Positions 34,428 to 42,464 of a stretch of 64,000 nucleotides of DNA are shown piece by piece (positions within the stretch are counted from its first letter, which is position 1; each line of letters starts with the position of its first letter). Made by a program: the position numbers and the translations under genes. Below the pieces are notes generated by a model. That model had not been told where the DNA came from and made no database searches. It saw only the letters and a list, made by a program, of their open reading frames with translations. The DNA comes from Streptomyces sp. NRRL B-24484 (lineage in GTDB: Bacteria; Actinomycetota; Actinomycetes; Streptomycetales; Streptomycetaceae): contig NZ_JOAI01000016.1 in the NCBI RefSeq assembly GCF_000717715.1, positions 1 through 64,000 on the forward strand, read 5' to 3'.

Positions 34428-34558
34428 TGATTTCCGTGAACGGGTCAGAAATGCCGGTCGGGGGCCCGGCCGCGTGCCGGCTGCCCTGCCGGCCGCCCTC
34501 CGTTCACAGCACCCGGGCCGTCCTCACGGGCGGCCGGGCGTCAGCGGCGGAACATCCG

Positions 34559-34768
34559 TCACTGGTGGATGGAGATGTACTGGTTCGCCTCCGAGCCCGC
34601 CAGGGAGTCCCAGGAGTGGTCGTTGTAGGAGACCGAGTTGTTCTCCGCGTAGACGACGGCGTGCTTGGTGACCGTGGTCTTGTGGAGGTTGAAGCTGAAG
34701 CGGCTCAGCGCCTCGCGCTTCGGCAGCAGCTCGGCGGTCTCGGTCTCCAGGACGGACATGTCGATCAT
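34559..34768 (-). CDS. Candidate RiPP precursor or signal peptide, 69 aa
   Basis: ATG at 34768 with GGAG 14 bp upstream; a second in-frame ATG at codon 4 is an alternative. There is no signal peptide. The N-terminal half is leader-like and charged (MSVLETETAELLPKREALSR). The C-terminal half is rich in S, N, T, A, V and H (VVYAENNSVSYNDH, then WDSLAGSEANQYISIHQ). That split, a good promoter at 34851-34880, and the PqqD/M50-like gene directly downstream all fit a ribosomally made peptide precursor. I have a vague memory of similar LLPxREAL peptides in other actinobacteria, but no named product. No tailoring enzyme other than the M50-like protein is adjacent. Confidence 0.65.
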   Translation of the reverse strand: MIDMSVLETETAELLPKREALSRFSFNLHKTTVTKHAVVYAENNSVSYNDHSWDSLAGSEANQYISIHQ

Positions 34769-34797
34769 GAGGATCCATTTCTCCGTACGGTTGCGCT

Positions 34798-34824
34798 CGG
34801 GGCGGCCGCGGCTCGGCCGCCCCG
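34798..34824 (-). promoter_or_regulatory. Leader hairpin of the 69-aa peptide gene
   Basis: A perfect 11-bp inverted repeat (34798-34808 and 34814-34824) with loop CGGCT, located in the predicted 5' leader 30 bp before the ATG. It could be an mRNA stabiliser or attenuator. Confidence 0.5.
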
Positions 34825-34850
34825 GTCGGACGGGTGTCCGACGGAGCTGG

Positions 34851-34880
34851 ACACTACGGCGGCGCCGCGACGCAGAGCAA
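34851..34880 (-). promoter_or_regulatory. Predicted promoter of the 69-aa peptide gene
   Basis: On the minus strand TTGCTC (34880-34875), 18 bp, TAGTGT (34856-34851). This is close to the Streptomyces vegetative consensus TTGACN-N18-TAGRRT. The predicted transcript start is about 75 bp before the ATG. Confidence 0.55.
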
Positions 34881-35136
34881 GGAACCGGATACGTCGGGTG
34901 ATCGATTTCGCGTGAATAGTGCCTGCATTCGCACGGCAATGCCGGACGGTCCGGAGGTCGAAAATCCCGTCGAATTCGGCGGGGTTCCGGGATTCTTCGT
35001 ATCCGAGGTTCTCGGCGGCGCGCGGGGGGTCGGCGACTTCACTCGATCGGCTCAGCTCACCGGCGTGTTCCCGAACGGCCCGTCAGGCCCGGTGCGGGGC
35101 CGGGGGCGCGTCCGGCGGGGCCGGCCCGGCGCCGGG

Positions 35137-35228
35137 CCGCGGCGCACCCGGCTCGGGCGGGCCTGACGAGGCGCGAACCGCGGCGCACCCGGCTCGGGCG
35201 GGCCTGACGAGGCGCGAACCGCGGCGCC
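35137..35228. repeat. Tandem direct repeat, 41-bp unit, two full copies and a partial
   Basis: Two identical 41-bp units (35137-35177 and 35178-35218) are followed by the first ten bases of a third. The unit is GC-rich and contains CCTGACGAGG. It lies in the 583-bp intergenic region between the 69-aa peptide gene and the second SARP gene, which otherwise shows no gene. It may be a local duplication without function or a repeated binding site. Confidence 0.85.
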
Positions 35229-35351
35229 GGTTGTCCGCGTCCTGTCGACGGGGCGCCCGGGATTCCAGTCGATCGACGGGGGTGCCCGCCGGAGGCCGGG
35301 GCTAGCCTGACCCCGGGGGTGGGGCGGATCAGCAGCAAAGGGCACGAATCC

Positions 35352-38300
35352 ATGGACGATCTCAGGCTCTCCGTCCTGGGGCCGATGCAGGTGCGGCGGG
35401 GGGCGGCGGCGCTCAGGACGGGCGGCCCGCAGCAGCAGGCGATGCTGGCGGTGCTCCTGCTGCGGCGCGGACTCGCGGTCGGTACGGGCGAGTTGGCGCA
35501 GGCGATCTGGGGCGACGAGCCGCCCGGCACGGCCACCGGCATCATCCGGACGTACGCCTGGCGGTGGCGGCGCGTCCTGGAGGACGGCGATGGCCCGCCG
35601 GTGCTGGCCACCGGCGGCGACGGCTACCGGCTCGACCTGCCGACCTCCGCGGTGGACGTATTCCGCGCAGAGGAGGCGGCGGCCTGTGCGGAGCGGGCGA
35701 GCACCGACGGCGAGACCGCCCAGGCCCGTGATCTGCTCGACGGGGCCCTGGAGTTCTGGCGGGGCGAACCGCTCGCCGGGATCCCGGGACCGTTCGCCGA
35801 ACGGTGGCGGCGGCTGCTCGCCGACCGCCGGCTGGCGCTGCTGGAGGAGCGGATCGCCCTGGACCTCGCGCTCGGCGGCCACCGGCGCTGCGTCCCGGAG
35901 TTGACCGAGCTCGCCGCGGCGCACCCGCTGCGCGAGCGCGTCCACCTGCTGCTGATGCGGGCGCTGGCACAGGCCGGCCGCACCGCCGACGCGCTGGCCG
36001 CCTTCCGTACCGTACGCCGCACCCTGGTCGGTGAGTTGGGAATCGGGCCGGGTGCCGAGCTGGAGGCCGAGCACCGCCGGATCCTGGCCGGCGAGGGCTC
36101 CGTCGAGGCGCCGGCGCAGCCGGTGGTCCCGGCCCCGGTCCCGGCGCCGACGTCGGCCGCCGCACCGGCGGTGGCGCCACCGGCCGCGCCGCTGCCCGGG
36201 CGGGCGCCGCGGACCGCCCCGGTGCTGCCCGTGCCGGGGCAACTGCCGCCGGACACCGCGGACTTCGTGGGGCGGGAGACGCTGGTGATGGGGCTCGGGG
36301 AGGCCCTGGTCTCGCCGGTGAACGGGACGCCCGCGATCGTGTCCGTGGCCGGCATGGGCGGGGTCGGCAAGACCACGCTGGCGCTCCACGTCGCCCACCA
36401 GGTCCGCCGGTTCTTCCCGGACGGGCAGCTCTACGCGGACCTGCGGGGGGAGGGCCCGGCCGGCGGCCGCCCGGCGGCCGTGCTGGGCAACTTCCTGACG
36501 GCGCTCGGCATCGCGCCGGAGGCGGTGCCGGACGGGACGGAGGACAGGTCCGCGCTCTTCCGTTCCCTGGTGGCCGACCGCAGGCTGCTCCTGGTGCTGG
36601 AGAACGCGGACGAGGCGGCCTCCGTCCGTCCGCTGCTGCCCGGCACCCCGGGCTCCGCCGTCCTGCTCACCAGCCGTACGGGGGCGGCGAGTTCGCTCGC
36701 CACCCTGCACGCCGACCTGGAGCTGTTCACGCCGGAGGAGGCGCTCGGCCTGCTCGGCCGGGTGATCGGTCCGGAGCGGCTGGCGGCCGAGCGGCCCGCC
36801 GCGATCGGACTCGTCTCCGCCTGCGGCCACCTGCCGCTGGCGGTGCGCATCGTGGCGGCCCGGCTCGCCGCCCGTCCGGCGTGGACGGTCGCCAGCATGA
36901 ACGACCGGCTGGCGGTGGAGGTCCGCCGGATCGACGAACTGCGGATCGGCGACCTCGCGGTGGAGGCCGCGTTCGCGCTCGGCTACCGGCAGCTCTCGGC
37001 GGAGCAGGCCCGGGCGTTCCGGCTGGTCGCCGCCGTGCCGGGTGCGGACATCGGGCTGAACGCCGCGGCGGCGGCGCTCGCGGTCGGCCCGGACGACGCC
37101 GAGGACCTGCTGGAGTCCCTGGTGGACGTGCGGATGGTGGAGTCGCCGCGGATCGGCCGCTACCGCTACCACGACCTGCTGCGGTCCTTCGCGCAGCGGA
37201 CCTCGCGGCGCACCGACCCCGGTGAGGCCGCCGCCGCCCGGCACCGGCTGCTCGGCTTCCTGGCCGCGACCGGCCACGAGGCCTTCCGGCAGGGCTGCCC
37301 GGGGGACGAGATCGACCGGGTGTTCGCCCGTCCGTCGGCCGCCGGCCTGTCCTTCGCGGACCGGGTCGAGGCGCAGTCCTGGGTGTCGGCGGAGTCCGGG
37401 ACGGCCGTCGCGCTGGCGCACCGGATCGGCGCCGAGCCGCCGGACGGCGAGGGCGCCGACCCGGACCACCGGGAACGGCTGAACGGCGCGGTCGACCTGC
37501 TGGTCATGCTGAGCCCGTTCGAACTCGGTCCGCACCGCGGCCCACTGGTGGCGGCGGTGGACGCGCTCGCCGAGGCGGCCGTCCGGCGGGGCGACGCCCG
37601 CGTCGAGGGCCGGGCGCGCTTCCTGCGCGGCAACATCGCGCTCGACCTGCACCGGCTCTCCGAGGCGCGCCGCCAGACCCGGCTTGCCGCGGCCGCGAGC
37701 CGCGCGGCCGGGGACACCGCGATCCTGCGGCAGGTGCTCAACGACGGCGGGCTGGTCGCCCAGTACCTCGCGGACTACGACGAGGCCGACGCGCTCTACG
37801 GCGAGGCGGTCGAACTCGCCCGCCGCCTCGGGCACCGGGCCGGCGAGGTGGTCACCCGGGTCAACGTGGCACTGGCCCGGGTGTACGGCGGCCGGGCCGA
37901 GGAGGGGGCGGCGGTCTGCCGGGCGGTCCTCGCCGACCTGGCCCGTGGGCTGCCCGGGGGCCCGGCGGAGGAGGGCCCCGGCCGGGCCTACGCGATGTAC
38001 GTGCTGGGCCTGGCCCTGCACACGAGGGGGGACCACCCGGAGGCGGCCGAGTGGTTCGGCCGCAGCATGGCGCTGGCCGCCGGCCTCGGTCTGGAGGTGC
38101 GGGCGGCGCAGTCCCGCTACCGGCTGGCCGACAGCCTGCGGGCGGCGGGCCGGCTGCGGCAGGCCGTCGGGCACGCCGAGGCCGCCCTCGCCGCCTGCGA
38201 GGTCCTGGGCGCCGAACGCGACCAGGCGCACGCGCTGCTGGTGCTGGGCCGGGCCCTGGCCGAACTCGGCGAGGACGGCCGGGCCCGGTCCTGCCTGCTG

Positions 38301-38393
38301 CGGGCCCAGGCGCTCTTCGCCGGTCTCGGCCTGCCGGTCGACGCGCACCACGCGGACCTGGTGGCCGACCTGGTGTCGGCCCGGACGGTCTGA
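35352..38393 (+). CDS. AfsR-like SARP regulator with NB-ARC and TPR domains (second copy)
   Basis: A 1013-aa protein with the same order as the regulator at 13230: winged helix (LRLSVLGPMQVRRGAAALR), activation domain (RRTLVGELGIGPGAELEAEH), an A/P-rich linker, NB-ARC with P-loop GMGGVGKTTLA near residue 334, and TPR repeats over the last 350 residues (YDEADALYGEAVELARRLG). I chose ATG 35352, which gives the usual SARP N-terminus; an in-frame start at 35319 would add 11 residues. It lies between peptide genes on both sides, and a convergent small secreted-peptide gene follows a shared terminator. Sequence differs clearly from the first SARP, so it is not a recent duplicate. Confidence 0.9.
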   Translation: MDDLRLSVLGPMQVRRGAAALRTGGPQQQAMLAVLLLRRGLAVGTGELAQAIWGDEPPGTATGIIRTYAWRWRRVLEDGDGPPVLATGGDGYRLDLPTSAVDVFRAEEAAACAERASTDGETAQARDLLDGALEFWRGEPLAGIPGPFAERWRRLLADRRLALLEERIALDLALGGHRRCVPELTELAAAHPLRERVHLLLMRALAQAGRTADALAAFRTVRRTLVGELGIGPGAELEAEHRRILAGEGSVEAPAQPVVPAPVPAPTSAAAPAVAPPAAPLPGRAPRTAPVLPVPGQLPPDTADFVGRETLVMGLGEALVSPVNGTPAIVSVAGMGGVGKTTLALHVAHQVRRFFPDGQLYADLRGEGPAGGRPAAVLGNFLTALGIAPEAVPDGTEDRSALFRSLVADRRLLLVLENADEAASVRPLLPGTPGSAVLLTSRTGAASSLATLHADLELFTPEEALGLLGRVIGPERLAAERPAAIGLVSACGHLPLAVRIVAARLAARPAWTVASMNDRLAVEVRRIDELRIGDLAVEAAFALGYRQLSAEQARAFRLVAAVPGADIGLNAAAAALAVGPDDAEDLLESLVDVRMVESPRIGRYRYHDLLRSFAQRTSRRTDPGEAAAARHRLLGFLAATGHEAFRQGCPGDEIDRVFARPSAAGLSFADRVEAQSWVSAESGTAVALAHRIGAEPPDGEGADPDHRERLNGAVDLLVMLSPFELGPHRGPLVAAVDALAEAAVRRGDARVEGRARFLRGNIALDLHRLSEARRQTRLAAAASRAAGDTAILRQVLNDGGLVAQYLADYDEADALYGEAVELARRLGHRAGEVVTRVNVALARVYGGRAEEGAAVCRAVLADLARGLPGGPAEEGPGRAYAMYVLGLALHTRGDHPEAAEWFGRSMALAAGLGLEVRAAQSRYRLADSLRAAGRLRQAVGHAEAALAACEVLGAERDQAHALLVLGRALAELGEDGRARSCLLRAQALFAGLGLPVDAHHADLVADLVSARTV

Positions 38394-38404
38394 GGGCCCG
38401 TCGC

Positions 38405-38443
38405 ACGGCGCGTCCCGGGTGCCCGGTACCCGGGACGCGCCGT
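38405..38443. terminator. Bidirectional terminator
   Basis: A perfect 16-bp inverted repeat (38405-38420 and 38428-38443), loop GCCCGGT. It lies between the convergent SARP gene and the small secreted-peptide gene. Confidence 0.85.
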
Positions 38444-38453
38444 CGGCGGACGG

Positions 38454-38714
38454 TCAGGAGACGGTCGGCGGCCGGTGGTAGTCGGCGCCGGTGCTGTTCC
38501 ACGAGGCGATGTGGATCTCCCGGGACGGGACGCCCGCGGTGTGCGCCGGCGATCCGGTGGAGCCGTCGCCGGCCGAGGCGCCGGTGTTGTTCCACGACTC
38601 GATCGGGATGTCCGCGGCCGAGGTGCCCGCGGCGCCGAGCAGCAGCGCGCAGGCCGCCGCACCGGTGAGCAGCGCCCGCCGCAGGGTCCGCCGCATTTCC
38701 GTCGCCTTCTTCAT
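38454..38714 (-). CDS. Small secreted peptide, 86 aa, with internally repeated WN-TGA motif
   Basis: ATG at 38714; a second ATG at codon 7 (38696) has the better upstream AAGG and is equally possible. The signal peptide core is RRALLTGAAACALLLGAAG with cleavage near TSA-AD. The mature part holds two related blocks, IPIESWNNTGAS and IHIASWNSTGAD, separated by a Gly/Ser/Thr-rich spacer, and ends YHRPPTVS. No known family is recognised. It converges on the second SARP gene with a shared terminator. The duplication of a short motif in a secreted peptide would fit a processed signal with two copies; this is inference. Confidence 0.68.
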   Translation of the reverse strand: MKKATEMRRTLRRALLTGAAACALLLGAAGTSAADIPIESWNNTGASAGDGSTGSPAHTAGVPSREIHIASWNSTGADYHRPPTVS

Positions 38715-38800
38715 CTCCGGTCCGCCTTTCTGTCGGCCGCCGGTCGGGCGCGCGTCGCACCGGCGTCAGAATTCCGGGTGCAAGCGCCTTCTCCGGGCGG

Positions 38801-38846
38801 CGTTTATCGGGTTGTACATCGGTTGTAGATGTGCGCGGGATAGCGT
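38801..38846 (+). promoter_or_regulatory. Phased 11-bp repeats with -10, divergent peptide promoter region
   Basis: Three 11-bp units run from 38801: CGTTTATCGGG, TTGTACATCGG (38812) and TTGTAGATGTG (38823). The last two share TTGTA and ATnnG. TAGCGT (38841-38846) follows as a plus-strand -10. The 11-bp phasing resembles SARP sites, but the heptamer differs from GGGAACG. The region drives the peptide genes at 39001 (+) and 38714 (-). Confidence 0.45.
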
Positions 38847-39000
38847 TCCTGTGTGCCGTCGACCACGGCACGGAAGACCGCCGGAATGCCTTCCGGCGGG
38901 TGCTTTCCGGAGCCGCTCGGGGAATCCCGGGCCGGCTCCGACCGGGGTGTCCGGCGTACCGGCCGGACCCCCGTCCCGCACTCGGTACTCAGGAGTTGTC

Positions 39001-39162
39001 ATGCGTCGTATCCCGGTTGGCACGGCCTGCGCCGGCCTCGTCCTCGCCCTGCTGGCCGTCCTCGGGTGGGCCGCGTCGCCGGTCGCCGGCGGCGCGGTCA
39101 CCGCGGACGGCGCGGTGGTGTCGACCGACGCGGCGACCGGGGACTTCCCGGCCTGCTGCTGA
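39001..39162 (+). CDS. Small secreted peptide, 53 aa, ending in a Cys-Cys pair
   Basis: ATG at 39001 with an excellent AGGAG 7 bp upstream. The signal-peptide core is VGTACAGLVLALLAVLGWAA, with cleavage near SPVAGGA. The short mature tail is acidic and ends TGDFPACC, then TGA. Its stop directly abuts the stop of the XRE-TPR regulator on the other strand (39162/39163). No family is recognised. The combination of a tiny exported peptide and a convergent TPR regulator recalls RRNPP-type peptide sensing in Firmicutes, so it is a candidate pheromone; function is inferred. Confidence 0.7.
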   Translation: MRRIPVGTACAGLVLALLAVLGWAASPVAGGAVTADGAVVSTDAATGDFPACC

Positions 39163-40503
39163 TCAGCGGCGGCGGGCCGGTCCGGGGCGGTGGGGCAGCA
39201 GGCTGCCCCGCCGCCCCAGGCAGCGCATGCCCTGCTGGTAGGCGTGCACGGCCCGTTCGCTCTCGCCGGCTCTGTCGAGGATCTCGGCGAGCTCGGCCCA
39301 GGCGAAGGCGGCCTGCCGGTCCGCGCCGGACGCCTCCAGCATCAGCGCACCCCGCTCGCAGGACTCCCGCGCGCCGGCCTCGTCGCCCTGCTCCTGCAGG
39401 GCCGCGGCGAGGACGAGCAGCGTCCGGGCGGTCTCCAGCCGGTGGCCGGGACCGAGCAGTTCCAGGGCTCTGCGGGCGTGCTCGGCCGCGGCCGCCGGGT
39501 CGCCGGCGAGCAGTTCGGCGCGGGCCATCGCGGTCTCGCAGTACGCCAGGTCGATGCTGCTGCCCTCGCGGACGAGCGTGTCGGCGCTGCGGCGCAGCAG
39601 GTCCCTGGCGGCCTCGACGTCGGGTTCGTCGCGCTGCAGCAGCACGGTGGCGTAGGCGTTGCGGAGCCGGGCGACGGCCCGCTCGTTCTCGCCCTCGGCG
39701 TAGATCGCCAGCGCCCGCTGCACCAGCATCAGGGCGTTCTCCGAGTCGCCGCTGCGGTGGGCCGCCAGGCTGGCGTTCCAGTAGACCGCGCCGAGCGCCT
39801 TCGGGTCCTCCACCTGCCGGGCCTGCTCCAGGCCGAGCGAGGCGAGGTAGGAGGCGCGGTGCAGGTCGCCGCGTTCGGAGTGCAGTCCGACCAGCGTGGA
39901 GAGCAGCTCCATGCCGGTGACGGTGGGCAGCAGGCCGAGCCGCTGCACCTCGTTGAGGGTGGTCTCGGCGAGGTCGACGGCGTGTGCGAGGTCGCCGAGT
40001 TCGCGGTAGCAGCGGCAGAGCGCCACGACCACGGTGAGCCGGCCGGCGCCCTGCCGGGCGGGCCGGCCGCCGGCGTGCAGCCGCTCGTAGCGCACCACGG
40101 CCTCCTCCAGCCGCCCGCACAGCTCCAGTGCCTGGGCGGTGCCGAGTTCGGCCTGGGCCGCGATGTCGTCCTGGCCGGCGTCCGAGGCCTCGGCGGAGAC
40201 CTTCTCGTAGGCGCGCAGGGCGCCCTCGCTGTCGCCGTTGCGCAGCATGATCTCCGCGTAGCGGAGTTCGACCTCGATGTCCTCGGTGCGGGCGCGCGGC
40301 ATCAGGCCGAGCAGCGCCTTCGGGTCGCAGCCGAGCCGTTCGGCGAGCTGCTCGACCACCTTGGTCGTCGGAACCCGCTTGCCCGCCTCCAGCAGCGAGA
40401 CGTAGCTGGGCGACAGGTCGTCCCCGGCCAGGTCGGCCTGGGAGAGCTTCGCGGCCCGCCGGAGCTGTCGGATCCGGTTGCCGAGCTCTTGGTTGTCCGC
40501 CAC
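39163..40503 (-). CDS. XRE helix-turn-helix regulator with TPR domain
   Basis: A 446-aa protein from a GTG at 40503 that follows AAGGAGGGG. Residues about 7-68 form an XRE helix-turn-helix (GNRIRQLRRAAKLSQADLAG, SYVSLLEAGKRVPTTKVVEQ). The rest is a series of TPR helix pairs (GDLAHAVDLAETTLNEVQRL, GDSENALMLVQRALAIYAEG, GDPAAAAEHARRALELLG). This architecture is shared with peptide-sensing RRNPP regulators and with several Streptomyces antibiotic regulators. An 11-bp inverted repeat overlaps its ribosome binding site. It lies beside the GTP cyclohydrolase-type cluster and the 53-aa peptide gene and may link both. Confidence 0.85.
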   Translation of the reverse strand: MADNQELGNRIRQLRRAAKLSQADLAGDDLSPSYVSLLEAGKRVPTTKVVEQLAERLGCDPKALLGLMPRARTEDIEVELRYAEIMLRNGDSEGALRAYEKVSAEASDAGQDDIAAQAELGTAQALELCGRLEEAVVRYERLHAGGRPARQGAGRLTVVVALCRCYRELGDLAHAVDLAETTLNEVQRLGLLPTVTGMELLSTLVGLHSERGDLHRASYLASLGLEQARQVEDPKALGAVYWNASLAAHRSGDSENALMLVQRALAIYAEGENERAVARLRNAYATVLLQRDEPDVEAARDLLRRSADTLVREGSSIDLAYCETAMARAELLAGDPAAAAEHARRALELLGPGHRLETARTLLVLAAALQEQGDEAGARESCERGALMLEASGADRQAAFAWAELAEILDRAGESERAVHAYQQGMRCLGRRGSLLPHRPGPARRR

Positions 40504-40510
40504 GGCGCAC

Positions 40511-40563
40511 CCCTCCTTGACTCGATCGCGAGACTATCAGTCGCGGAGCGCTGTCAAGGAGGG
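40511..40563. promoter_or_regulatory. Inverted repeat over the promoter and RBS of the XRE-TPR gene
   Basis: CCCTCCTTGAC (40511-40521) and GTCAAGGAGGG (40553-40563) are perfect 11-bp inverted arms separated by 31 bp. On the minus strand the left arm holds the AAGGAGG ribosome binding site and the right arm reads CCCTCCTTGAC, with a TTGAC -35-like core. The decamer CTTGACTCGA (40516-40525) recurs at 43529. Autoregulation by the XRE protein is plausible but untested. Confidence 0.5.
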
Positions 40564-40610
40564 TTCCGATCATTCCGGCCGGGCGGACGGGGCCGCGGGG
40601 CGCCATCGGC

Positions 40611-41645
40611 TCAGCCCTGCCGGCGGGCGTGCACCCGCAGGTAGACGCAGCGCCCGGAGCGGTACAGCCCGGCCGAGTCGCGGCCGACCCGGTCGGCGAA
40701 GAAGCGCGCGTAGCTGTCGCGGCGCGCCCCGTCGAGGGTCGGGAGCAGCCGTGCGGCCTCCGCGGGCAGCCGCTCCAGCGAGCGCAGCACTCCGGCGGTG
40801 ACGTCCTCGACCGCCTCGACGCGCAGCCCGGCCGCGGTGGCGGCGCGGGCCGGGCCGTGCACGTCCGCGGCGGGCCACTCGTCGGCGAGCAGCAGGTGTC
40901 CGCCGGGCCGGAGCACCCGGGCGGCCTCGGCGAGGAAGCGCCCGGGGTCGGGGAAGCAGTGCACCGACTCCACCGAGACCACGGCGTCGAAGGAGGCGTC
41001 GGGGAAGGGCAGCCGGTCGGCCTCGCCGTACCGGAAGGAGAGCCCGGGGGCGGCGTGGTCGCGGCGGCAGTGCGCCACGTTCCGCGGCGAGGCGTCGAGG
41101 CCGGTGACGGTGCGCGGGCGGCGGGTGCGGGCGAGCCGGGCGGTGCCGCCGCCCCGTCCGCAGCCGACGTCCAGCACCGCGGCGCCCTCCAGCGGGGCGG
41201 GCGCGGCGGTCAGGTCGTACAGCGCGCCGCCGTGCCGCCCGGTGCCGGGCAGCTCCGGGTCGGCGCACCGGTCGGGCCCGTCGGGGCCGGCGGTGCAGTG
41301 GCCCATGTTGAGGAAGGTGAACCACGGGTCGGGGTGGAGCAGCGCGATGAGGTCGTACTTCGCGCGGTACAGCGCCGCGGTGCCGGCCGGCGCCCCGCCC
41401 TCGGCGGCCGGCCCGCCGAGGGCGGCGGCCAGGGCCCGGGCGGCGTCCCGGCAGTCCCGCGGTGCGGGCGCCGGGCGGTCGGGGAGCCGGGCGGCGAGGT
41501 GGTCGGCGACCCGCCGCCAGCGGTCGGGGCCGTCGGCGGGCAGCCAGGTGAGTCCGTCCAGCAGGTGCAGGGCCTGTTCGGGGTCGAGCGGGGCGAGCAG
41601 GGCCGGGTCGAGCGGCGCCGGCGGGCCCGGGACGGCCGGGGTCAC
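40611..41645 (-). CDS. SAM-dependent methyltransferase
   Basis: A 344-aa protein. The GTG at 41645 overlaps the dioxygenase stop by four bases. After a ~150-residue N-terminal part of unknown role (with WFTFLNMGHCTAG), a class I methyltransferase domain follows: VLDVGCGRGGGTARLA as SAM motif I, VTGLDASPRNVAHCR, YGEADRLPFPDASFDAVVSV and VLRPGGHLLLADEW. The substrate is likely a pathway intermediate. NMG-x-C...D before the domain resembles sugar or geranyl-type O/N-methyltransferases in antibiotic clusters, but no specific assignment is possible. Confidence 0.85.
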   Translation of the reverse strand: MTPAVPGPPAPLDPALLAPLDPEQALHLLDGLTWLPADGPDRWRRVADHLAARLPDRPAPAPRDCRDAARALAAALGGPAAEGGAPAGTAALYRAKYDLIALLHPDPWFTFLNMGHCTAGPDGPDRCADPELPGTGRHGGALYDLTAAPAPLEGAAVLDVGCGRGGGTARLARTRRPRTVTGLDASPRNVAHCRRDHAAPGLSFRYGEADRLPFPDASFDAVVSVESVHCFPDPGRFLAEAARVLRPGGHLLLADEWPAADVHGPARAATAAGLRVEAVEDVTAGVLRSLERLPAEAARLLPTLDGARRDSYARFFADRVGRDSAGLYRSGRCVYLRVHARRQG

Positions 41646-42454
41646 CGCGGCGGCTCGGCGAGCCGGTTGAGGCCGGCCCGGTCCTCGCCGCTGACGAGGG
41701 TGCAGGCGTGGCCGGGGAAGTGCGGGCGGACCTTGACCGCGGGCACGGTCATCCGGACGGCCAGGGCGAGCCGTTCGCCGCCCGAGGTGTTGACGCCGGA
41801 GGCGTGCAGGGCCCGGTCGGTGAAGACGGCGCACTGGCCGGGCCGCAGCGGCAGCGAGACGGCACGGCTCTCGTCCACGTGCTCCGGCGGGACGAGCAGG
41901 GTGGCCCGGCGGCCCGGGCCGGAGGGCCGGGCGGGCAGCACGGCCCGGGTGCCGGGGACGAAGCGCAGGCAGCCGCTGTCCTCGGTGACGTCGCTGATGG
42001 CGATCCAGAAGGTGAAGTGCAGCGGCGGCTCCAGCCCGTATTCCTCGCCGGGGGCGTAGACGCCGCCCCAGTCCTGGTGCCACTGGAACTCGGGGCCGCC
42101 GGAGGCCTTGGCGATGAAGGTCGACCGCCACACCAGCAGGTCCTCGCCGTACAGCGCGCGGGCCGCGGCCAGCAGCGCGGGGTGGGTGATCAGGCGGTGC
42201 ACGGCGGGGGAGTCCAGGTGGCGGCTCTCCATGTACGGCACCGGGCTCTCGCCGTTGCCGCGGCCGGCCACCAGGCCGGCGAGCCGTCCCTCGACCAGTT
42301 CGGCGGCGGGCGCCGGGGCGCGGCCGGGGGTGTCGAGCACGGCGGCGAGTTCGGGGCGCAGCGCCTCCATCTCCGCCACGGACATCAGGGTGAGCGGGCC
42401 GAGGAAGCCCTGTTCGCGGTAACTGTCGCGCTGCTGCCGGGTGAGGTCGGTCAC
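41642..42454 (-). CDS. Phytanoyl-CoA dioxygenase (PhyH)-type Fe(II)/2-oxoglutarate oxygenase
   Basis: A 270-aa PhyH-family oxygenase. Iron ligands fit H126 and D128 in FQWHQDWGG and H217 in DRALHASGVN. The N-terminal FLGPLTLMSVAEMEALRPEL and the central FWIAISDVTEDSGCLRFVPG are typical of the family. The start is a GTG at 42454, 10 bp after the NDK-like gene, and its stop overlaps the methyltransferase start. It should hydroxylate or otherwise oxidise a small pathway intermediate. Confidence 0.87.
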   Translation of the reverse strand: MTDLTRQQRDSYREQGFLGPLTLMSVAEMEALRPELAAVLDTPGRAPAPAAELVEGRLAGLVAGRGNGESPVPYMESRHLDSPAVHRLITHPALLAAARALYGEDLLVWRSTFIAKASGGPEFQWHQDWGGVYAPGEEYGLEPPLHFTFWIAISDVTEDSGCLRFVPGTRAVLPARPSGPGRRATLLVPPEHVDESRAVSLPLRPGQCAVFTDRALHASGVNTSGGERLALAVRMTVPAVKVRPHFPGHACTLVSGEDRAGLNRLAEPPR

Positions 42455-42464
42455 GGGTCGGCTC

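Noticed and set aside
34428..34428. ATG at 34428 as start of the M50-like gene
   Set aside because: The start codon lies within a perfect inverted repeat and has no ribosome binding site; GTG 34344 has GGAAGG in place.
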